Shown: positions 1-10,788 of the stretch, piece after piece
How the letters are laid out: each line of letters begins with the position of its first letter
How positions within the stretch are numbered: the stretch's first letter is position 1
Source: Linyphia triangularis
Lineage: Eukaryota; Arthropoda; Arachnida; Araneae; Linyphiidae
Assembly (NCBI GenBank): GCA_963978545.1
Contig: OZ021732.1
Coordinates: forward strand, 49,424,059 to 49,488,058
DNA length: 64,000 nucleotides
Reading direction: 5' to 3'
Position numbers and translations under genes: made by a program
The notes under the pieces: model-generated
Database searches by the model: none
Told to the model about the DNA's origin: nothing
What the model saw: the letters and a program-made list of their open reading frames with translations, nothing else

Positions 1-1873
1 GTTTAAAAGATAAGAGTATCCGCTTGATAATTATTGATGATGTATTGAAGCGACTAATGTTTTAGTAAATGATTACCAATTCGTTTATTGTGGTAAAAAT
101 GGCTCTAGCAATAGATTTTCATACTACTCAGAAATACAAGTACATAACAAGTACAGTACATACTTCATAACAAGTCGTTTGGGGGAATGATGTGAAGTAA
201 AATAGAAAGGTTGTCTTAACACTATTATAATGGGCATTAAAATTTAAACTGGTGTACAGCCAAAATCACCAAGTGCATAATTATTTAAATATGTTTTAAC
301 ATAGTAATTATCAATAACCGTTAATCCTGGTGTGACCCAGCCGTGACCCATGTGTCAATAACCGTAATAATAATCAATCATAACTGTAAAGCGATACTGC
401 AGGGCACGAATTCAAATAAATACACACACTCTGCGCTTAAGAAAATAATAGACTAAATTATATTTTATTTATGACCAAAGAAAATTACAACTCTCTAACT
501 CGGAGATAAAGGACCCTATCTTCATTATTGCTAAATACACATGAGAGCTGTCAAAGTTAAGCAACTGCTGCTATCTTAATGCTATTGTTACTCTTTAAAA
601 TTGAATATCATCAATACAAATCCTTGTGCGAGAGTGTTGTAAACTACTAGCATTAAAAACACATAACATGCATAATATACAATCATATAACCTGAAAATT
701 CAAAACATAGAGATAGTGTCATTCACCTCTGATGACATACGGAAATGTATGATGTTAAGTGTTTTTCGTAAATCAATGTGTTTTTCATAATATTATATGT
801 CATAAGTATACAGTCAACAGAACGTGATTCTGAAGTTTACAAATGTTAAGTCATATTTTACAAGTAACCACACTATACACACTGTGTACAATCGTTTGTC
901 GTTCTGATGAAAAATGTGTGGAACATTAAAAAGCGGTGAAAGTCAGGTGCGGGCAAACATCCGAGAAATGTCAACACTGGCACACCTGTATACAGTAAAC
1001 AGTGAAAAATGTTCGAAAAGTAATCGTTTTCCTGAGAACGATGGTCACGTGAGCGGACCTCCTTCGTTATGCCCTTTTTACACGCCCCTTATCCACAAAT
1101 GTGTTTTCATAGAAATACACGCATTCCACACCTGAGTTACTGAGCGCGCGATTTGCTGTTTATAACATTTGAGATCTGTTTGATTTTCATTGCCTGCTAC
1201 GATTTCCATGCAGAGCTTAGAATCAAGCCACTTTTGCACTGCGCAAAAAATAAGTAACACAATTTATTAAAAACACACATTTCTTACTTTAGACTAACGA
1301 AAGGAAATGGTGTTGTTATCCAAACACCAGAACTCGATGGTTTAAAAATGCAAATTGAAATGTGTTGAGGTTTAACAATAAAATTCTTTGGAATACTAAA
1401 TAACATTGTTTACATAACGATCGATTGTTGCTTCATGTAAACAAGTCTTAAACATTGCAAAACTACTTTAGCAAAATATAAATAGAAGAGGGTTGTTATT
1501 TTAGTCAACTTTAAAATTCGGGATACTAGAAATGCCAAAGAAAAGAAGGCAATCAAAACAATGCATTCTGTTCAAGTCTAATTTGCAGCAGTAGGAAGAA
1601 AAATTTCTTACTTGGGTTATCTACTAATTTTAAAGTGTAATTTAACATGCTTCTTTATAATTTTTTAGAGAATTAAAATGTTTTAAAATCTTTTATACTA
1701 TGTAAATGAAACATGTTTTTCCACTAGTTTCTTAACATTTCGAGAAAGTTTTCTGAGAAATGTGTATATTCATATACTATATAATTTAATATTTTTTTTT
1801 TCATAAATTGCTTTAGTATTTTGACACATTATTGTGTGCCTCAATTAAATGCAGGCATCCAAATATATATGCA
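1..1873. other. AT-rich stretch without a supported gene
   Basis: I see no gene here. The only sizeable open frame (914-1135, +, 73 codons) has no recognisable motif, no start context and no repeat-family match elsewhere in the window. The stretch is non-repetitive at the scale I can judge and ends where a Helitron-like element begins with TCTATAATAATAAAAC after an A. Confidence 0.5.
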
Positions 1874-3543
1874 TCTATAATAATAAAACAAGCTGTGTGT
1901 CTGTCTGTGGCTCTGTGGATCTATAGAAACCTACTTAAAATTGGAGAAGAGCTCTGAAATTTTCAGCATAAGTAGTTTTGGCCTTCTAATTGTATACATC
2001 ACAAACAGAATGTTAAAAATTAATTAGTTCTTTTTTAATTAATTTTTTAATTAATTAATAAATATGTTACAAAACGATATCTAATAGGGCTACAGCTCTG
2101 AAATGTTCAACATAAGTATATAGTTTTGGCCTTTTAATCGGACTTTTAAAAACAGAATTTTAAATTTTTATTTTGTTCATTATTAATTAATTTTTTTAAT
2201 TAATTAATAAACATTTTACAAAACGACTACTAATAGGGCTACAGTTCTGAGATTTTCAGCATAAGTAGTTTTGGTCTTCTAATTGTATATACATCACAAA
2301 CATAATGTTAAAATTTTAATTAGTTCTTTTTAATTAATTTTTTTAATTATTTAATATTTTACAAAACGATATCCAATAGGGCTACAGCTCTGAAATTTTC
2401 AACATGAGTAGTTTTGGCCTTTTAATTGGACTTTTAAAAAACAGAATTTTAAATTTTTATTTTGTACTTTTTTAATTAATATTTTTAATTAATTAATAAA
2501 CATTTTACAAAACGGCTACTAATAGGGTTACAGCTCTGAAATTTTCAACATAAGTAGTTTCGGTCTTCTAATTGGACTTCAGAATTTTAAATTTTTATTT
2601 TGTACTTTTTTAATTAATATTTTTAATTAATTAATAAACATTTTACAAAACGGCTACTAATAGGGTTACAGCTCTGAAATTTTCAACATAAGTAGTTTCG
2701 GTCTTCTAATTGGACTTTTGAAAAACAGAATTTTAAATTTTTATTTAGTTTCTTTTTAATTAATTTTTTTAATTAATTAATATATATATTACAAAACGAT
2801 TTCTAATAGGGCAACAGCTTTGAAATTTTCAACAAAAATAGTTGTGGCCTTCTAATTGGATTTTTGAAAAACAGAATTTTAAACTTTTTTAAATTTTTTT
2901 TTTTTTTTTAATTAATTAACAAATATTTTACAATACGATTTATAATTGGGCTACATTTCTGAAATTTTCAACACTAGTAGTTTTGGCCTTCTAATTTGAC
3001 TGACAAAAAGAAAGTTAAAATTTTAATTTGTTTTTCAATTATTTTTTTTACAAAAAGCGACTTCGAATAGGCGTAGATCTCTAAAAGTTTCAACATAAGT
3101 AGTTTTAGCCTCTAATATTGCTTTCCACAAACATGGTAAAATAATTTTAAATGGGTGTTGTATTACTGTATTAACGGGGAACTTTTTTTTTCTTGACAAG
3201 GGAGAGGCTTCCAATATTAAGTCTTTACGTAGCAATTAGATTTTAGTGAGTGAAGCAAGCTTATTCTTACGCATTAATGAACCTTTCAGCGAGCGAAGCG
3301 TGGCTATGCTTGCATAGCAATGAAGCTCTTAACGAGTGAAATAAGTCTGTGTTTATGTATCCATGAACTTTTCAGCGCACAAACGCGAGCTCGATTTTGC
3401 GTAGCGATGAACCTTCCTACGAGAGAAACACCAAAAACTGGATCCTATACACGAATGACAGATTTCCGCAACGCGAGGCCTCACAGCTAGCTAAAATATT
3501 GCACATGTTAAAATTTCGTTGCGAAGCAAGGGTATTTAGCTAG
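1874..3543 (+). mobile_element. Helitron-like element, family A (complete copy with internal satellite)
   Basis: The element starts TCTATAATAATAAAACAAGC after an A and ends ...GTATTTAGCTAG before a T. That is the Helitron signature: 5'-TC, 3'-CTAG, insertion between A and T, no target duplication. A short hairpin-forming stretch (TTGCGAAGCAA) precedes the CTAG end. The interior is about nine imperfect ~140-bp tandem units (1950-3130), each built from a GGGCTACAGCTCTGAAATTT block, a GTAGTTTTGGCCTTCTAATT block and AATTAATTTTTTTAATTAATT. A tail of ~60-bp repeats rich in AGCGAAGC words follows (3240-3430). There is no Rep/helicase coding, so it is non-autonomous. Helitrons with internal minisatellites are known in insects and molluscs. 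Confidence 0.72.
1950..3130. repeat. ~140-bp satellite inside Helitron family A
   Basis: The phrase CTCTGAAATTTTCAACATAAG recurs about every 130-150 bp together with a palindromic AATTAATTTTTTTAATTAATT block. Units differ by small indels and 5-15% substitutions by eye. The same unit recurs at 3620-4480, on the opposite strand at 13290-14945, and in worn form at 36490-36700. The array lies wholly inside the Helitron boundaries, so it moves with the element. Confidence 0.75.
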
Positions 3544-4628
3544 TCTATAATAATAAAACAAGCTGTAGTGTGTCTGTCTGTGACTCTGTGGATCTATAGA
3601 AACCTACTAAAAATTGGAGTAGAGCTCTGAAATTTTCAACATAAGAAGTTTTGGTTTTCTAATTTTATGTATGTCAAACAGAATGTTAAAATTTTAATTA
3701 GTTCTTCTCTAATTAATTTTTTTAATTAATTTATTTTTTACAAAGTGACTTCAAATAGAGATACAGCTCTGAAATTTTCAACATAAGTAGTTTTAGCCTT
3801 CTAATTGGACCTTTAAAAAACAGAATGTTAAAATTTTAATCAGTTATTTTTTAATTAATTTTCTTAATTGATTAACAAGTTTTTTTACAAAACGACTTCT
3901 AATAGGGTTACAGTTCTGAAATTTTAAATGTAAGTAGTTTTGGCCTTCTAATTGGTCTTTGAAAAAATAGAATTTTAAAATTTTATTTAGTTCTTTTTTA
4001 ATTAATTAATACATATTTTACAAAACGATTTCTAATAGGGCTACAGCTCTGAAATTTTCCACATAAGTAGTTTTGGCCTTCTAATTGGAGTTTTGCAAAA
4101 CAGAAATTAATTTTTTATTTAGTTCTGTTTAAATTAATTTTTTTAATTAATTAATAGTTATTTTACAAAACGATTTCTGCCAGGGCTACAGCTCTGAAAT
4201 TTTCAACATAGGTAGTTGTGGCCTTTTAATTGGACTTTTGAAAAACAGAATTTTAAAATTTTATTTGTTTTTTAATTAATTTTCTTAAATTAATTGACAT
4301 ATATTTTACAAAACGATTTCTAATTGGACTACAGTTCTGAAATTTTCAACGCAAGTAGTTTTGCCCTTCTAATTGGACTTTTGATAAAAAAAAAATTTAA
4401 TTTATTTTTTTAATTTATTTTTTTACAAAAAGTGACTTTTAATAGGCCTAGAGCTCTGAAAGTTTCAACATAAGTAGTTTTGGCCTTCTAATTTTGCTTT
4501 TCACAAACACGTGTTAAAATAATCTTAAATGGTTGTTGTATTACTGTATTAACGGGGAATTTTTTTTTACTCAACAAAAGAGAGGCTTCTAATATTAAGG
4601 CTTTACGTAGCAATTAGATTTTAGTGAT
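3544..4628 (+). mobile_element. Helitron-like element, family A (3'-truncated second copy)
   Basis: This begins TCTATAATAATAAAAC immediately after the CTAG of the preceding copy with no spacer, so the two are head to tail. About seven of the ~140-bp units follow. The match to the first copy stops near 4628, just after the shared words TTTACGTAGCAATTAGATTT, so the 3' tail and CTAG terminus are missing. Confidence 0.65.
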
Positions 4629-4739
4629 ATATTATGATATATTATATTAGTGACACATTATTTTATTATAAAGTTAAAATAAATATTCCATCTTTATAGA
4701 TAAACTAGGCGTGTGACACATATTGCCCAACTTTCAATT

Positions 4740-5150
4740 GCAATAAAATTCTGAATATTTCGTTGAAACTTGAAAGAAATTGTAATAACTTACTGTTTGC
4801 GTATTCAAAATTTAATTAAAAAAAAAAAAAAAAAAAATTGTGGAGATTTCAAAACATAATGAGCGATAATTAGGACAATTATCGCTAATTATTTTTTGAA
4901 ATGTCCACAATTTTTTTAAATGAATTGTAATAAATTTACTGTTTGCGTTTTCAAAATTTAATCAAATTAAAAAAAAAAAAATTGTGGAGATTTAAAAAAA
5001 TAATGAGCGATAATTAGGACGTTTATCCCTAATTATTTTTTGAAATCTCCACAATTTTAATTTTTTTTTTAATTTAATTAAATTTTGAATATACAAACAG
5101 TAAATTATGACAATTCATTTCAAGTTTCAAAGAAAACTCCAGAATTTTTA
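4740..5150. repeat. Nested foldback (palindromic) element
   Basis: The outer arms contain GAAACTTGAAAG...TTACTGTTTGCGTATTC on the left and their reverse complement at 5080-5145 on the right. Inside are two hairpins in tandem (4837-4915 and 4979-5056). Each has an ATTGTGGAGATTT arm, the core TAATGAGCGATAATTAGGAC, and the complementary arm. Poly-A and poly-T tracts separate the modules. No coding is seen. It fits a MITE or foldback element of unknown superfamily. Confidence 0.6.
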
Positions 5151-5510
5151 AACTCATGTTTAGTGTTTGTATAAGCTAATGAATATATGAAGTATAACAA
5201 CTAAAATTAAAATTATGTATTTTTATCTTAACAATATACAAACTTAACAATAATAAATTACTCTTGATTGTATAAACGTGTGTCCTTTAATTTATTTTGG
5301 TTTACATGACCGGACAATTTCACAATTGGGTCAACTTCAAGACGACTCCAGTAGCAAAACAACTGTGACCAAAATTGTACGACAATAGTCAATCCCAATG
5401 GGAATCGTTGTAAACCAGATACTGGTCAATCTCGCCCATTTTAAAATAAACTAAACTGAAAGTTTTGAAATGTTGATGAAAAAATTTAAAAATTGAAATA
5501 TTTTATTTAT

Positions 5511-5610
5511 AGGAAAGGATGGAAAGTAAAAAGATATGTTTTCTGGAGTGTTTGATACTTTTATTTTAAAGAAATCGTGTTTGTTGGAACGATGCTTAAG
5601 TTTCGGTCAT
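5511..5610 (+). repeat. Short dispersed repeat, also at 26300-26400
   Basis: GGAAAGGATGGAAAGTAAAA followed by ATATGTTTT and later AAATCGTG is shared, in order, with 26305-26385. This is two copies of an unnamed repeat of about 100 bp. Ends cannot be set and no coding is evident. Confidence 0.4.
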
Positions 5611-5699
5611 TCCTTTTTTTATTGCTGTTCATTTTTAATGCTTCTCGTGGATTTATACGGGAATTTCGGTTGTGGCGATGTTAATTACACATGAAAAGA

Positions 5700-6420
5700 A
5701 TGACTTTTTTTTACTTTCAATTACCCATATGTATACATAGGGTAATGAAAGTACAGCGTTTGGTGTAAAATATTTTTTTTTTTTTTTTTTTTGCATTTCA
5801 CCACGTTTTGAAACATTCTGATTTCAAAAAAGTGATCTAGAAAAAATTTCTGTCTTTGTGTATGCGTGTCTGTGTATGTGTGTGTACGTGTTCAGCTTAA
5901 CTCCCGAACAAATTGACCTATGATGTTCAAATATGGTGTGCTGAGTGCAAGGACCAACCATTAAGGGTTTCGTCAAAATTGTGCATGAGCATAAGATAGC
6001 TGTCATTGAAAAATCATGTTTTTCAATGATTGCTAAAAAACGGCTCTAACGATTTTGATCAAAATCGTTAGAGCCATTTTTTAGCAATCATGTGGTAATG
6101 CCTCTTAAGGTGTTCTAAACATACCCTCCTGCGAAATTTTCAAAAATACTCTTTAATGGCGTAAAAAGCTGAAAAACGAATGCCTTCAACACAGAGTTCT
6201 CTTTGTTTGAACATAGCTTATTAACGATCGTTTTTTCTCTTCTTAGCTTCTCTTATGAGAAAGGATAACATAAGAATTATCGAAAAGTATATCGGCAAAA
6301 TTCCCATTCTAGCAAAGTTTTTTTTTTTTTTTTTTTTTTTTTTTATCGTTTTGTTAAAGACACATATTACAATTATCGCAAAAAAATGTCGCCAAACTAG
6401 CCATTTTTTCTAAACGAATG
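5700..6420 (-). repeat. Dispersed repeat R1, copy a
   Basis: This is the reverse complement of a 350-650-bp family also present at 7200-7450, 23130-23765, 31815-32045, 39180-40195 and 49130-49650. Shared blocks in plus order are: AATGGCCAGTTTGGCGA; AATCGTTGATGGATGATGCTC; ATTTTGATCAAAATCGTTAGAG; CTTATGCGCATGCG; GTCCCATGACC; a tract ending in poly-A; and TACTTTCATTACCCTATG. The TACTTTCA...TGAAAGTA end forms a ~40-bp hairpin (5718-5757). No protein can be read. The superfamily is unknown; a non-autonomous DNA element seems likely. Confidence 0.65.
6026..6091. repeat. 66-bp near-perfect palindrome
   Basis: The arms read ATGATTGCTAAAAAACGGCT and onward to a centre at GATTTTGATCAAAATC (around 6058). 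The right arm complements the left with one mismatch. Other R1 copies keep a single arm plus only a short GATTTTGATCAAAATC core or part of it, so this copy has acquired an inverted duplication. Confidence 0.8.
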
Positions 6421-9400
6421 GTGGAAATTTAAAAACGGTTGATGCGTTCGAAAGATTTGAAGCCATAGCAGATCAAAACTTGCAGAAATTTATTCCAATA
6501 TAACTCTTCACAGATTCCTTTACAACTCCAGAACTTCTCATTCTAGTGGACTTAATACAGCTCTATACACAACAATAGAGCACAAACAGCAGTTAAACTT
6601 GACACACAACTGCTAAATCACCGCAAAAGACAATGCAATACAGTTCGCTTTAGAACTACTAGGAATGTTCACTGAGACTCAGTAACTCCAGTCAACTAAC
6701 TGACTCAACTCAACTAACTCATTCATGCTTATATAGGGGAGGCGGCGAACCTTCTTGAAACTTCTAGAGGTAGATATTTGGAGAACTTTCCAGATCGTAG
6801 TCGAAAAGTCCTATACATGTACATGGGGACCGAAAATGTCGCCAAATGGTCGCCAAGTTTGGTGACATGTGTCGATTTCTCGCCAAATTTGGCCACAAAA
6901 ATCAGTCGCAAAACCGTCGCCAACTTGGCTCTATCTCGCCAATTTGGCGAGATTGCTATTACCATAACGTTAAATGCCCTGCTCCTTGTAAAACTCGCTT
7001 CCCAGCGTTATCTCTGTAAAACTCATTATCAAGCATTAAGACCCATATTGCAGGGAAGCCAACTTATGACGAACTATTGCACTGCCTTATGCAAAATGTG
7101 CATAAATTTTCCTATTTACAAAATTAATACTACGAAATATTTACAAATATACAAAAATTCATAACACGGTAAATGACACAAATCGACATCAGTAATATAG
7201 TGTGATTGAAAGTTGTGCGGTGTTCCACAGTCCTAGTTTTTATCAAAATCGTTGAAGCTATTTTCTCGTGATTTTTAAAAAACTTATATTTTTCAATGGC
7301 GCATGTGCAATTTTGATGAGAACCTTATTGTCACGTCTCATGAATGAGAACTACTGACTTATGTACTGAATTTGGACTTTTTGACACGATCAGTTATGCT
7401 CACCGCATACATACAATTTTCCAAAAATAACTTATTTATATTTTAGACTTTCCAAAGTGTGGAGATTAAAAATATTGGCTTCGATTTTTATACTCCAATG
7501 TAATATTATCATGTATAAAAAGCACTAATAAAAAAGCACTGTAACCATTACAGTATATAAATGGACAGATAATGACCCCACATTTAAAATTCGCATTTGT
7601 TTTTCAAATGAAATGAATCACTATCTTTTCAAAATTTAATTGTTAAAAGTGATTACTCACTATCATAATTTGTAATATGGAAGGGGCTATAATTTTTTTA
7701 AAAATTATAAGTGTTAAAAAAAATTATTAAATGAAACTTTAAATATCTTAGATGGACCATCTGTATACATAGGGTTAATTGATTGAGAATTATTTCCATA
7801 ATGTAAATGGCGGTTTACCTGTTATACAAACATGAGTTTTTCATTTTTTTTAAAATTGTTTGTCACAATGTTGAAACATTAAACAGATACTGAATTTCAC
7901 AACGATGAGACTTGTTTTTATTTAATTCCAGAGACTGTAAAGAAAAAAGGGTTCATATACCTAACAAATAATTAATATCAATCAGCAATATCGTCTCACA
8001 ATGCTATCTTTTTTTTACGATTTTAAACTAAAGCAATTTAATTTATTCTTCAATACATATCAATAAAATGGAACAACTGTTAAAAAAAAGTTTGAATAAA
8101 GGCCATTTCGATTTTCTTTCGATCAAAATTTCTCGACATAGGTAGATGAACTATACTTGTAGAATATTTGAGGCTTTGTTGTATAACGATAAAACCGCAT
8201 ACCAATCTGGTAGATATTTAAAATGATAGGTCCCATAAAGTTTTCCCAGGATTTATTTACTTTCAATTAAAATATACTTGAATGGAGGTTAAGTTTTGAT
8301 TCTGATTAATTTCGTATTTATTTGTTACAAGATTAATAATCTTTTTAAAATTTAACAGCGTGCAATGCAAGAGCATCTTTTGCTCTTCGCAAAACTAAAC
8401 TACCTGTGTTTGTCCACAATCTGCGGTTAGAATACGCTTCGTATTGAATGAGAGAGTTTATATTTCTGATTCCAAACGCCATTTTCAGTTGCCTTTAATT
8501 GTATAAAGGAAATTCCGGAATCCTCCGTCCAACTCCTGCGGTCACATCTTCGCCGCTGCCACACCTTAATTACTAATTCATCTATGGTGAAAGAAAAAGA
8601 ATATTCCATAACAAAGCAGTTAGATTTAATGTGTATCATGTTACTTTGGAGGAGATTGTATAACAAAGAGAGGAACTGTATTGTAAGCATTGATTACGGG
8701 CTTTTGTTTGACCCAACTGGACAAACCAGAAAATGTTCTTTCATTGTTAAAAATTTCGAGGTGGATAATGTCGAGTATACAATAAAAGGGGAATACTTCA
8801 TCGCGATATTTGACGTGGAAATTAGTATATAGTGTATGCTATTAAAATTTGTTTTTAAAAATTATTCCAATCGTTAATAAAATCCATTTTTCAAAATAAA
8901 ATAGAAGATTACTTAACCATTTTTTTAAACATTGCGGAACATTTCTGGTTAAAAATGTTTACAGAAAAATCATACTTAAATCGTCGCATGTTAATTGTTA
9001 AATTGTAAAAACATCGTATTTCTATTTACAGATATTTCTTATGAAGGTTGTAGAAAAAATCAAACTCCATTTCACAAAAATATAATTATTAATTATTTTT
9101 ATGTAACCTCTATCTACTCTCTAACCGTCTCCCTAATTTATGATAATTTGACAACACAAACTAGTCGGAATACTTTTTTCTGTCAAACATAAATGTCTAG
9201 CAGGGCGACGGTTATTCGGCCAATTAGTAATTGCAGTTATTGCAAGTAATCAACGCAATATTTTAATTCCGTACTTTTTCCTTCAAAACGTACGAACTAA
9301 ATAACTGCGTTCGCAAAGACTGCCTTCTTCAATCAAGTTCAATATCTCACGTAGCTCCCATTCAAGAGAAATAAAAGTGTCTATAAAAACGGAATCTGAT

Positions 9401-9977
9401 ATCTGTGGACTCGAGAGCTGTTCGTGGACGAAAGAAGCACTCGAACAAACAAAAAAATGAGAGCACACGCGCAGCTGTTGAAACGCGTCATGTTTTTTTT
9501 TTTGTTTTTTTTTCATTCCTTTCCTTCAACGCGCGTCGCTTCTGTTTTCTTTGCTTCACACCACGACTTTTTTTGTGTCTTTTGAGAATAGTGCAAAAAG
9601 AGGGGAATTAAACTCATAGACATATATTAAACTCTTCACACTAAAGAATTTTCCCTGGCGTATCACTTTCAAAAGAAGAGGGTTCTTTCTTTTTTTTTTC
9701 TTCTCTCAAGGGTGTCTCTCTTTTGGGACCTAAAAAGTGGGAAAGGTTCTATGATTTTAATGAACTTAGGCACAACAGATGCTTAATTGAATGCTGTTGG
9801 GATGCAGTCTGTATGTATGGATCCATTGAATTCTGAGGTCGGTGAATTTTCAGTTCGAATTCTTGGTGAAATGAATGTTACGTTTTTGAGTTCATGAATT
9901 CAGCATTTTCCTAGGCTTGTTAAAATTTACTGTAATATTTAATTAATTTGAATGCGGACTTGATGGTTATTTTTCAA
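6421..9977. other. AT-rich stretch with a TTGGCGA-word cluster; no supported gene
   Basis: Between 6830 and 6955 the words CGCCAA and TTGGCGA recur many times, ending in a perfect 9-bp-arm hairpin TCTCGCCAA-T-TTGGCGAGA (6934-6952). A partial R1 copy occupies about 7200-7450. Open frames at 8427-8832 and 8995-9611 show no domain, repeat match or splice support. The 9280-9600 part is less AT-biased but I cannot assign it. Confidence 0.45.
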
Positions 9978-10597
9978 CAGTGGCGGCTCGTGCACTACAG
10001 CTGGGGTGCATCTAAATTCATTAGTTCAAAACTAAAATTATATATTTTACTATTTTCTAAAATGAAGATCTAATTTCTACGATAAGTGTACAAAAATACG
10101 ATAAACAGCAAACTTCTTGCCTCAATGCTCAATTCACGAGGGAAAATTAAACATTTCCAATCAAAGTAATCTTCATCCGAACGGTATCCATGGTTTTCTG
10201 AAAGGCGTTTTAGCTGCGATGTTTCCATGGTAACCAATGAGATCCATTAGAGCCTTCCCTCCACGTAATGTGTAGCGAGGTAGCCAGATCAGCGATTTTC
10301 TGACTTTGGCTGCCCTTGAGAATACTTGCTTTAAAATAATCTTTAGATGGAATTTTTGAAAGATAATTGTATCATTTGAAGGCTTGAGAGTTATTTTATT
10401 AGTTTGAAGTACTACTTTGTTCAGAAAATAAATTTGAATATTTTAAATTCACTATCTAAAAAATCCTTTTCTTGGGCCCATAAAACTCGAGCAATCACTG
10501 TTCAAAAATATGCTAATAATAACGAGATAAATGTTAATTAGTTTTTTTTTAAATAAAATTAACATAATTTATTTAAACATCATTACTAATTTATGTA

Positions 10598-10628
<31 letters not shown>

Positions 10629-10780
10629 CTAAGTAAATAATAATTAAAAGAAAAAAAATTCAAATGTGAACGTACAGGATTATGGAAAGTTCGTGTGTGA
10701 TTGAGGGGAGTGGGGGGGGGGGGATTGTTGGGAAGTCGTATGTTTCCAGCTGCTCTAACATTTTCGACTGTTCGCCACTG
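9978..10780. mobile_element. Small hAT-type transposon (803 bp)
   Basis: Termini are CAGTGGCG...CGCCACTG, an 8-bp terminal inverted repeat of hAT type. They are flanked by a perfect 8-bp target duplication, TTTTTCAA (9970-9977 and 10781-10788), the size expected for hAT. There is no transposase coding; the interior is AT-rich with a long poly-A (10602-10627), so this is a non-autonomous copy. Confidence 0.88.
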
Positions 10781-10788
10781 TTTTTCAA

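Noticed and set aside
1950..4480. Regularly spaced repeats that could suggest a CRISPR array
   Set aside because: Units are ~140 bp, contiguous and degenerate, with no unique spacers, no cas genes, and eukaryotic context.
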